Positions 55,061 to 64,000 of a DNA stretch of 64,000 bases are shown piece after piece. The position numbers and the translations under genes are program-made. Every line of letters starts with the position of its first letter. Positions within the stretch are counted from its first letter, which is position 1. Source of the stretch: Canna indica. Taxonomy: Eukaryota; Streptophyta; Magnoliopsida; Zingiberales; Cannaceae. The DNA lies in NCBI GenBank assembly GCA_034359265.1, contig CP136895.1:46580001-46644000 (forward strand), written 5' to 3'. Under the pieces are notes generated by a model. It made no database searches. It was given only the letters and a program-made list of their open reading frames with translations, and was not told the DNA's origin.

Positions 55061-56302
55061 CATAGGGGTTCTCCCTTTGGGTGGTGCTGCGCCTGAGCGC
55101 CTAAAGGGCAGTCCCTCCTGATATGACATGCCTGGCCACAACCAAAATAGGTACTAGGACCAAAGCAAGCTCCTATGTGCCTCCTCCCGCACCGTCCACA
55201 CTCTAGCACCTTGCCTATCTGGCCTCCTGGTAAAGTGGTACTCTGGGTAGCCGTCGGTGATCCTATCCTCATATGACCCCCGAAATGTCCTTGCCCTTGG
55301 CTCTACGGGCGTGCTGCTCAGGTGTCGGCACCCTCAAATTGGGTTCGCCTATCCTCTTGACGATTCTGCCAGGATATTTTCCGGGCTGGTCCGTCCTACC
55401 TGTGGTAGGTATCATGGCATTCTTCCGCATCGCCTCGTCAACCACCTACACAAAGGTAGTGTCCTCGGTGTAGTGTATTAGTCTGCCAATCTGTACCCTC
55501 AGACCCTCCATGAATAACCTCACCCGGTCCGTCTCAGTCGCCACCAGGGATGGGTGGTAATAGGACAATCGTGTGAACTCAATCTCGTACTCAGACACTA
55601 TCATGGTGCTCGTCTAGCGAAGCTGCTCGTCTAGCGAAGCTGCTCGAACTCTCTCGCTTGCCTCTCATGGACATTTCTGGGCAAATATTTTTCAATGATA
55701 GCCGTTGGAATTCTCCCCATGTAGGGGCTGGTGCATAAGTATCCCTGCATGCTCTCCATGTCTGGTTCCATTCCTTTGTTGGGACTCTAAGTTGCAGCCT
55801 GACTATGTGCGCCATCGCCTCCGAGGAACACTCCAAGACCCAAGCATAATTTTGTGAAGTCGTTTAGGAATGCCGTGACCTCCATTGCCTAATCGGTACT
55901 TATAAATGTCGGCAGCCTCAGCTTTACGAAGTCCATGTACAACGAGCCGCGTAACACCAGATCTCGCCGATCCTCCTCTGCGAATCCCGACTGAACCAGC
56001 TCGACCGCCTTGGTCGCCGCATATACTACTGGTGGTACGGGTGGGGTCCGCTGTTGCGCCAGCTCCCGCTCTCTGTGAAGCTCCTCTCGCTCCCTGTGGA
56101 GCTCCTCCCGTTCTCTACGGAATTCATCCCGTTCTCTACGAAGCTCCTCGGTCAGCTCTATCACCTAGGTCTATAGTAGTACAACCCTAGGATCCCACAC
56201 TGCCTCCTCCTGGGCCACCTGGTTGGTAGCACGGCCTCTGCCTTGGCCGCGACCCCGTCCTCGGCCTCGCCTGCCAGCGGAGTTACTTTCGCTTCCACTC
56301 AT
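55061..56302 (-). pseudogene. Tekay gag, broken
   Basis: It starts at the ATG at 56302-56300 with an arginine-glycine-rich N-terminus (SGRRGRGRGRGQ type). Two stops follow, then a strongly charged repeat (RREREELHREREELHRERE) that forms a coiled coil. The capsid part (LVLRGSLYMDFVKLRLPTFI, EKYLP, MRGKRESSSSFARRAASLDE) is in several frames. The zinc knuckle near 55130-55200 (CGRCGRRHIGAC, then YFGCGQACHIRRDCP) has its first Cys changed to Tyr. The leader to the LTR is about 215 bases. Confidence 0.85.
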
Positions 56303-56502
56303 CACGGCATCATCATATGCCTCCAATTCTTTCAATAAGAAGCAAATACTACACGACGTAACATAAGCATAACAACGGTAAATGAAAAAACATACCGCCG
56401 CTGGTGCGCAGGTTCAACTGTCAATCTCATGCCTATGACATACCATATGTGAACATGCTAGCAATGCCCCCATACGATACCCACTATCCCATTGTCGTAC
56501 CC

Positions 56503-56514
56503 GCTAGGATACCA
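56503..56514 (-). other. Primer binding site (two mismatches)
   Basis: The reverse strand reads TGGTATCCTAGC, against TGGTATCAGAGC for initiator tRNA-Met, three bases inside the LTR end at 56518. Confidence 0.75.
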
Positions 56515-56517
56515 TAT

Positions 56518-58860
56518 TGTCACACTCCAAACCAAGTATGACCGGCTAGGGTACACCACGTACCCCGAAGCCTAACCCAATAGAAATACAACTGAAACAC
56601 AATAACCTAAACAGTGAAATAATATTTATAAACCTTTTAAAAGATTAGAAATAACACCAAATACTAAATCAAACCAAATCAGAGTCTAAATAAATAAAGA
56701 AAACACTAAACAAGTTATTTTTAGGAAATAAGGTTCAACAAATAAACCAAGACTCCTAAAGTAAGAATAAATGCGCAATAAAACCCGACTCTACATGACT
56801 CAACGACTCAAATAGAAATTAAGACTCGGTGTCCTCTCCCTGACCACGAAATGTCACGAGACCCGCTGCCCTGCCGCCACCAGCCTCGCTATTGCATCCC
56901 AGTACCTCACCGATCTAACTCAAATGCTGCAAAACAACATAAATGAAGGGTAAGTCCAACTAGGACTCAGTGAGTAGATTAGTCCTCAATTTCACCACAT
57001 CATCATCAACATCATCATGCTATGAATACATCAATGACTAGAATCATGTCATCTAGTAAGCATGTTCATTACTTCAAGCATGTTATCAGAAATGGCATCA
57101 TCTCAAAGATAAACTTAAAGAGCAAATAGAATCATATCAATGCTCACATAACTAGTAAATAGCATCACCACCAGGAAATAACACATCCACATATATACAC
57201 CATAATGCATGCATGCCGCAACCACATGATCCTCTCCGGGCCCGCCGGCCCTTAGGCACATTGGGTAGGTAGACGGTGTGGCCGCCGAGCTACCACCCAG
57301 CACATTGTCGTCTCTTTGGGGCATGCTCTCCCCTCACCGACACTGGCTCTTCCGAATCGTCTCTTTGGGGCATATGTTCCCCTCACCGGTCAGATCTCCA
57401 GGCTGTCTCTTTAGGATATTATCTCCCTCACCTGCCGGACTTTCGAAATATGGCACCCAATGTTGTCTCTTTGGGGCATACCCTCCCTCCCCTCACCATA
57501 AGGCATTCCGGGAAATGCAACAAGCACAACACAACACCACGCATACAAGTATGTATAACATAACAACATATGCTAAAAACATGTAGTAAATGGTATGTCT
57601 AGGGCATACCTCAATCTTTGCATCCACCTATTATAAATCACAATCACGCAAGCCATATATGTATGCTTAACACAAGATCACAGCGTATAACAGTAGCATA
57701 TCATTTCCAAAAGCATAACAAAAAGTGAACACAAAGCATACACAAGCTGCCCTAAAAACACGGTATCGAATCCTAGCGATCCTACACAAGTAAACTCGTC
57801 CTTAAGGACCCTATCTGAGTACCTTAGGTTCGGCCTACCTTTCCACCCAAGTGCTCTAGGGGTAGGGACAGTTCGGCCCCTCTAGAAAACTCAAGGTCAG
57901 CCCTTTTCAAAGTTTAGTTTAGGGTTCTTGGGTTTCTACTGTTCCTAAGGTCCTAAAACCCTATGTGTAGTTTCCTACAACTTATAAATCATTAGGAGTA
58001 CTATATTCATGCCCTAAAGTTTCATTCCTATATGAAAAAACCTGTTAGGAATCATAAAAACCTAGTTCATCCCCAAAATTCCATCTTTCTTCAAGACTCC
58101 AAACAAGAGCCAAGATCCCTCAACAACCACCAAGAAACCCACAAGAATTCATCAAGAACCCATCAAGAATTGAGCCAAGAAGGGGGGTGGCACAGCATGG
58201 GTTGGGCGGCCAAGAACACCCCCAAAATCTGATCCGACGAAAACACGACGTCGATTACAAAACCCTCGACATAAATATTCAAAATGATACGAAGAAAATG
58301 AGCTAAAAATCCACAAATCCCCATGACATAGGGGCGGCATGAATCTGATGAAAATAGGGAAAAAGAAGACAAATCCATTCTCCTCTTTTGGGGAAAACGA
58401 GAGGGAAGAAGACTGTAGGGATCCTCCTCCCGATCGGCACCGACGAACTCGCGGATTTCGGCCTAGAATCATCTTCTCCTCCTCACCAAAGAGGCGGAAC
58501 CTCCTCTCTGTCTCCTCCTAGGGTGGCCTGCAGCTAAACCTGTAGCCGTGCACCACTTGGTATTTTTATGGATCCTGTTTGGGTCCAAATGACCAAATGC
58601 CCCTAGTTTAGTTATCTGACTTAAACAACCCATATCTAACCCGTTCTAACTCCGATTCGAGTTCTGATTGAACCACAAAATTCACCTTGAGACCCTCTAT
58701 CATCCTATCATGCTAAATTAAATATAATTTTCCAAATTTTTTTCTCATTAAAAAGCTTACCCGTGTCTAATCTAGGAGCTTTCCGATAATCTATGCTAAC
58801 TCGGGCCCACGATCCCCTGCTTTAGGATAAAATATTGATATAAGATTTTTGGGCATTACA
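56518..58860 (-). mobile_element. 5' LTR of the Tekay element (2343 bp)
   Basis: It starts TGTAATGCCC (58860, reverse) and ends GTGTGACA (56518). It carries a TATA-like CCATAAAAATACC (reverse, near 58555-58570) and a four-unit tandem repeat (57306-57500). It preserves the uninterrupted target of the nested SIRE element near 58590. Confidence 0.93.
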
Positions 58861-58865
58861 TTCTC
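58861..58865. repeat. Target-site duplication TTCTC (right copy)
   Basis: It matches 43749-43753 exactly. Confidence 0.9.
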
Positions 58866-60880
58866 CTAGATGCTCAAGTTGTTGCTCCATGCTTGTCTGT
58901 CACGTAGATTTAAGAACTGTAGAAGTTCATTAACTTGAGTTTGTAACTCATTTTTCTTTGCTTCCATTTATTTTTGTATTCAATTTGTTTTTGCTCCATG
59001 GATTCTTTCAAATCCTTTTATTTTTGCTCCATTTCTTGCATGCACTTTAAACTTAGTACACGCTCCTCTTCTAGTTCTTTCTTGGTTGCTATAACTTCTC
59101 TCATGCATTGAGGTTTGCTAGGAAGTGGACCCATAAATTCGATGGTCTTGGGCCAAGGCCATATGTGCACACCCATCACGTTTTTATTGCCCCATAACTT
59201 GAGAGAAAATATCATCATGAAAAGCACATCTTGTAAAATTCTCTAGTTGTTCTTCCATAAACTTTTCCATTTGTGCCTATTTAAAAAATTATCAACAATA
59301 ACTTTTATAACAAAATTAATTAATAAAAAATGAATATTAAATTAAAAATAACTGAAAAAATATCATGTTATAAAGATTAATTTCCTAACTCACAATTGCT
59401 TTTCTCAAGACATCATCAACAGGTTTTTCATTTCTTTTAGGTCTTGCAATGAACATTTCAGCTCGAGTTGGCTCTTTACTATTTTTTGCTTGCTGTGAAA
59501 ATAAAATTATAAATATTACATGAAATGAGAAAGATTATATAAATATTACATGAAAATTATAAATATTACATGAATGTGAATATCAATTACCATTTCTTCA
59601 CAAATTCTTGCGAAACTTTTCATACCAGAACAATGCATTGTTTTTAGCATTGCTCGATTTGCCTTATTTGTAGCACTACGTGCCTATTATAAAGTTAACC
59701 ATTATAAAATTTCATTAAATAATTTTAAAAATAATAAATATATATAAAGTAAAAAATATTTTGAAGATTGCATCTATTCAAATTAAAATTTCTGAAATAT
59801 ATGTACAGTCCTTTTGATGATCTCCAATAGTCAATTAAAGCCTTCCAATCTTTACAACTAATCCTTTCATTATTTGTAGCCATAAGTTGATCATTTGTCA
59901 TGTTAGCATCAAAATAATTCTTCTTTAAATTGTTCCTCAAAGCCTTCCATTTCTTTGCAAGAGATTCCATTGTCCAAGCATAAGAAGTTTCATCTATATC
60001 AAACTTTTTATGCATTAAAATAAAAATACTTTAGTAAATAAAATCATGTATAATTAAATAACTAATTCAAAAGTTGAAACTTTATTACCTTTACAATTGC
60101 CCAAACATCTAGCTTTTTTGATTTTAGCACATTTCTCCAATCAATGTACTTTAGTGGAATAAATCCATTTCTCAATCAATAGTTCCAAGAAAGCTCGTAA
60201 AGTATGATGCATTAGGACTAGGACCAATAGGTTGACCATATTCATTAAAATCAACATGAATGAGCTCCCCCGATGGCTTGCTCCATACATTATGCATTAT
60301 TGTGTAACTCCGTCGTTTTTCTTAGCCACATTTCCTTTTTCAAAATGAACAAAATAATTTTTAAAAAATAAAAAAAATTTAAGTATAACCATGATTAACT
60401 CCAAGAGCATATCTATTATAAACACACCTATATAGTAAACTAAGAAATGATATATGGTAAACACAAAACAGGTTATGTACTTATGTTAATCTCATATTTA
60501 TTACATATAGAAATGTACACATTAAGATGCATAATAATATACTCTAAATTTAAAATAAGACATGGAAAAAAAGGATATGTAATCATACAATCAATAAGTC
60601 TACTATGAATTCATTATAAATTTGCAGTTTTGAAACTAGTTCATTTACCTGTATCTTCTTCCTCTACATCTAGTAGCTCAACATTGTTTGACTCGTCTGA
60701 ACTTGCACTATCTGACTCATTTGAACTTGGTCCGAAACCAATTTCTGTTGTAAATGTTGGTGGTTGCAATAGTTGTCTAAAGGCTAATCGAGATTGCCAT
60801 GCAATATTTGACCAAATCCCTTCAATATTTAATCGATTTTCTTTTCCAAACATGTCCTTCGTAATATAATAAAATATATT
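58866..60880 (-). pseudogene. CACTA transposon second gene, Transposase_24 type, multi-exon
   Basis: Reverse-strand exons can be followed. One at about 60651-60858 (ENRLNIEGIWSNIAWQSRLA, then an acidic tail before GTAAATG). One at about 59790-60001 (SYAWTMESLAKKWKALRNNL, NERISCKDWKALIDYWRS). 59591-59683 (ATNKANRAM, KSFARICEEM, then GTAATT). 59394-59492 (AKNSKEPTRAEMFIARPKRN, then GTGAGT). One from 59276 downward (FSQVMGQ, stop, then charged residues). The order W-LVxYW, SxxNKxNR, THTxGxKSFA-like, KEPTRAEMF, VMG matches the plant Ptta/En/Spm Transposase_24 family. The stop after VMGQ and lost frame show decay. A Tekay element interrupts it at 58866. Confidence 0.85.
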
Positions 60881-61104
60881 TATTATACATATATAATCAT
60901 ACAATTCAAACGAGTAATTGGAACAAAGAGTTTGAAATATGGATAGTTGCAAAAAATATAAATATACAAACAATAATATAAATAATCAATGTCATAATGA
61001 GGAACTTGAATAATCAATTTCTATGAAAAAGATATGAACATTAAATAAACTGAACAATATAACAAAAACTTTGTAACTAAGTTCCAACAAGTGTAAACTT
61101 TGCG
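60881..61104. other. Spacer between the two CACTA genes
   Basis: AT-rich; no motif. On the reverse strand the transposase frame ends near 61105, and the second gene resumes with an acceptor-like ACGAAG before GACATGTTTGG near 60858. Confidence 0.5.
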
Positions 61105-62416
61105 AAGTCTAATAAAGTGAACAAAAAGAACATCCTCCTTCAATCATCACCGAATCAAAATCATCTTCATTTCTATTTGACTTTGCTTGACTAAATAGTA
61201 AAGGTGACTCACTAGTGGTTCCTTGGATATCCTCTCTTCTCCGATCTACAACATCTTCATCATTGCTTCCTACCATTTCGACCAAGTTCCTCTCTATATA
61301 TATATTTCAACATTATTTGTAGAAGTCTATCCTTGCATATCAAAAAGATCTCTAGGTTTTGTTATTACAATTGAATGTCAATCTCTTTGTTGTAGATCTT
61401 GAACATAAAAAACTTGTTGCACTTGAGATGCTAGGACAATAGGCTCGTCAGAAATTTATTGACCACAACCTAGAAGATATTTAAAGTTTACAAGGGTGAA
61501 ACCGAATTCGTCTTGTTTAATTCCTCTACCTTTAGCTCGGACATCTACCCAATCACATTTGAATAATACGAATGCCAATTGATCAGAGTAGTTGACTTCA
61601 ATGATATCTGTCAACTTTCCATAATATGTAATATCTCCATCAATAGGATTTTTATCTTTTACACTTGAAAAACTAGATGTCCTCACTGTCACCATAACAC
61701 TACTATTTTGAGTTTTTTTTCGTTCATCGTGAGATTTAGTATGAAATCTAAATCCGTTTAGAAGAAAACCATTATATCGTTTTGCCATTTTACTAGGGCC
61801 ATTAGCTAGCCATCTAAGTTCCTCTTGTACAATTTCCTGATTGACTTCAAGTTGTTGCTCTACCTGTGTTAAAATAAATTTTGTAGTTAGTAATCTAAAA
61901 TTTTAATTTCAACAATAGAAATGACTATGCTACAATAACTATCATTACTTACATAAGGCTGAAACCATTTATCAAATGTTTGGATGTGTATATGTTCTAT
62001 TACCATTGGTCTTGCACGAGGATTACTAGCCTTGATAACATTTTTATGTTTTCTGCAAAAAATTACAATTAAAATATATAAATTAATAATTAATATTAAT
62101 TTTTTTAAAAAAAAAGTATATTTCTTACTCAAGATATAGAATAATTTGCTCAAGGTTGAATAGAATATATCGATGTGCTTGTGTCCAAGTAATGTTATCT
62201 AGCATGAAACTTTCAACCTTCCCTATAGCACGACCTACTTTCAATGATGTGAGTGATTGATCTTGTGAATCATGATGAATAATGTTATCATTTCTCATAG
62301 GTCTATTATATCTTGTTTCAACATTTTCTCAATATCTAGAACAAAAAGTCAAGCATGCTTCTACGACGTATCCTTCAACTATTGATCCTTCACGATGACT
62401 CCTGTTACATATATAT
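61105..62416 (-). pseudogene. CACTA (En/Spm) transposase, C-terminal half: DUF4218 end and DUF4216
   Basis: The transposase cuts and joins the ends of CACTA elements. From 62416 the frame reads NRSHREGSIVEGYVVEACLT and FCSRY (end of DUF4218), then [10 protein letters not shown]. Introns at 62053-62128 and 61864-61952 have GT-AG ends and keep frame. DUF4216 follows: QEELRWLANGPSKMAKRYNG, FHTKSHDERKKTQNS, GDITYYGKLTDIIEVNYSDQ, VLFKCDWVDV and DEFGFTLVNF. A stop follows GCGQ, then EPIVLASQVQQVFYVQD. The N-terminal catalytic part is upstream of the window or beyond the SIRE insertion that cuts the gene at 62417. Confidence 0.9.
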
Positions 62417-63901
62417 TGTTGGCCTAAGGTTTTCAACCTTGTTCTTAATCTTGGTTTTGATGATAACAAACATGGAAATAATGATTTCCTAGAGAAATAT
62501 TTTCAGGTTCCATATCGGTTAGCGCACGACGTCCCCGATCAAAAAAATCGGAGAAATCGGCAAGGACGCTCGTCGACGCTCGGGATTCTTCGGGAAGTTG
62601 AAGTTTAGTTCTAGGGTATCTAGCATGTTTTGTAAATCCTCATGATGATGCATAAGAACCCAAAAACCAAACCCGACCCTCAAAACATGAAAAAACGGCA
62701 AATTAGAAAATACCCTTGGAATTCACTAAGCCTAGGGAGCTCCTAGGAGGGCTATGTGACCTAGACATTTTCTTGACACAAAAAATACCAGTAATTGTTC
62801 CTTGGGTAAAATCTAGATAACGAGATATTTTTAAGAAATTTTTGGAAGCCTTTAGCATACCCATATTTTACCCAGGAGATAAGAAAATTTCTATTTTTCG
62901 GAAATTTGTACTAGACCCCAAAAACTAGATTTTGATTCTTAAGGATTTTGATTTTTTAGATATTTTTATTGAATCTAAATAGGGGTAATCCTTATATAAC
63001 ATTTATGTTTTAAAGTTATTAACTTTAAGTAGACTTAGTGAAGACGAGAACCCAGAAACGAGCAAACAAGCAGAAAATCCAGCCTAACCAAACTGCCATG
63101 CCTAGGTTCGGTCGACCAGCGATATTCCGGTCAACTGATCGGTTGACTGATCGGTCGACCGAATGTTGCCCAAAAGTGGCATATTAACTTCGGCCGCTCG
63201 GCGGTCGCTCGATCAGTCGACATTCTTGAGCTATCTTTGCAAAGAACCCTAGCTTTGCTCTTAGAAACCTTGAGATTGACTTTGAGCTAGCCTTGATTCA
63301 TTGTCAAGTCATCAAGATGAGCTAGGACATCTTGTTTGAGAGCTAAGTTTATATTGTTTATTATTTTCTCTCATTATTGTTGTATTTTGGTGTTTATTTC
63401 ATTCTATTTGATTTTGTGTAAACCTAGAGTGCTAGGTTGATTGAGTTGGTGGTTGCCTTAGTGTTGAGGCTTAAACCCACCATTGTAAACTTTGTTTACT
63501 AGGATTAGTTGAGTTGTCCCTTAGGTTGAGGTGGGAGAGTGCTCTCAGTATGAATGCGGGATACTTCCGGGTGTGTAAGTGCCTTCGGTTTGAGAGCGGA
63601 GACTTTCCGGTTGTAAAGTCCTCTTTGTAAGGGAAACGATATAATCTAGTAAACTTAGTTTGGAAATCCTAAACGAGGTGCTTAGATAGTGGAGTATGCA
63701 TTGGGGCCGAACCACTATAAATAATTGTGTTAGCATAGATATATTATTTTATGTTAATTGCTTCATATTTATTACTTCCGCTTGCTATTAATATCGCGCT
63801 TTGTCTAACTAATCAAGAAACGATTAAAACCGGAATTAGGCGATAAGATTAGTTAACACACTATTCACCCCCCCCCCTCTAGTGTGGCCATTTCACCAAC
63901 A
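62417..63901 (+). mobile_element. SIRE 5' LTR inserted in the CACTA transposase (1485 bp)
   Basis: It starts TGTTGGCC and ends CCAACA, followed by a perfect primer site and gag start, so it is the 5' LTR of an element running out of the window. A short palindrome array (63108-63222) is kept. The segment that holds the TATA box in the partner family LTRs is missing between GTCGAC (63221) and ATTCTTGAGC. The C-tract near the end is CCCCCCCCC. Confidence 0.92.
63108..63222. repeat. GTCGACC-type palindrome array (short)
   Basis: Copies such as CGGTCGACC, CGGTCAACTGATCGGTTGAC and CGGTCGACCGAA lie within about 115 bases and end at the deletion point at 63222. Confidence 0.75.
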
Positions 63902-63903
63902 TT

Positions 63904-63915
63904 TGGTATCAGAGC
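63904..63915 (+). other. Primer binding site, initiator tRNA-Met
   Basis: TGGTATCAGAGC, exact, two bases after the LTR end at 63901. Confidence 0.94.
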
Positions 63916-63968
63916 GGGTAGTAGATTGAGATTTCACCATCTCTCCTACACTTTGTTTCAATCCAGAA

Positions 63969-64000
63969 ATGGCACTAGAGTCGGTTGTTTCCACACCTCC
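63969..64000 (+). CDS. SIRE gag, first ten codons (runs off the window)
   Basis: ATG at 63969 begins MALESVVSTP, matching the gag starts at 49635 (MTLESLASSP) and, with the start lost, at 9956. The leader of 53 bases after the primer site is also conserved. Whether the rest is intact cannot be seen. Confidence 0.75.
   Translation, partial: MALESVVSTP

Larger units (their letters stand above)
43754..58860 (-). mobile_element. Complete Tekay-type chromovirus (about 9.9 kb without the nested insert)
   Basis: Reverse-strand order is 5' LTR (56518-58860), primer site, gag, protease, RT, RNase H, integrase, chromodomain, polypurine tract, 3' LTR (51598-51317 and 46113-43754). The 5-bp duplication TTCTC brackets it. 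The 3' LTR is split by a SIRE element. Every domain of a Tekay/Del chromovirus is present, but all carry stops or frameshifts, so the element is structurally whole but dead. Confidence 0.95.

Noticed and set aside
54958..55481. Plus-strand ORFs opposite the Tekay gag
   Set aside because: The minus strand carries the zinc knuckle; the plus frames have no motif.

Overview
The window reads as plant (angiosperm, possibly a eudicot) intergenic heterochromatin. It is almost wholly layered LTR retrotransposons plus one CACTA DNA transposon. I see no intact host gene, tRNA, rRNA, CRISPR array or prokaryotic feature. Nearly all coding sequence is broken by stops, frameshifts and deletions. Calls rest on recognisable protein motifs, LTR ends (TG...CA), primer binding sites complementary to initiator tRNA-Met, polypurine tracts and target-site duplications (TSDs). 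The species cannot be named from this sequence.

Layout. 1-221 is the end of a SIRE-type (Ty1-copia) LTR. 222-1867 is a rare non-retroelement island with two broken gene fragments: a PB1-like domain (+) and a zf-GRF domain with a visible 77-bp intron (-). 1868-4475 is a decayed SIRE pol (+). 4476-9190 is a second copia element (-), joined to a SIRE-family gag (9200-9956) and a SIRE LTR (10025-11554) that carries element-internal sequence on both sides. 12066-15830 holds another LTR type (family B) with its primer site and a copia gag (-). 15840-17785 is a Ty3-gypsy element in which gag runs straight into integrase. 17786-25118 is old gypsy debris interrupted by a complete but gag-pol-less SIRE derivative (19257-23799, TSD GGGTG).

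25119-32582 contains two copies, about 5 kb apart, of one composite: family B LTR half, Tat-type gypsy gag, then a non-coding block W. Between them are a spliced transposon-type ORF and a SIRE-type LTR with a striking palindrome array. 32583-43406 mixes Tekay-type chromovirus relics, SIRE LTR pieces, a 3-kb AT-rich SIRE non-coding region and a family B LTR tail.

43407-64000 is a clear nest. A CACTA transposon (-; DUF4218/DUF4216 transposase and a Transposase_24 gene) was hit by a Tekay chromovirus (43754-58860, TSD TTCTC). The 3' LTR of that chromovirus was later hit by a gag-only SIRE element (46114-51316, TSD AATGC). A further SIRE LTR with perfect primer site and gag start (62417-64000) cuts the CACTA transposase.

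No previously undescribed multi-gene system is visible. The best leads are regulatory architecture: arrays of palindromic GGTCGACC-type octamers just upstream of the TATA box in the SIRE LTRs, and a GCGGCTC-type stem-loop just downstream of the TATA box in Tekay-type LTRs. Also notable are the non-autonomous SIRE derivatives and the island holding PB1-like and zf-GRF fragments.
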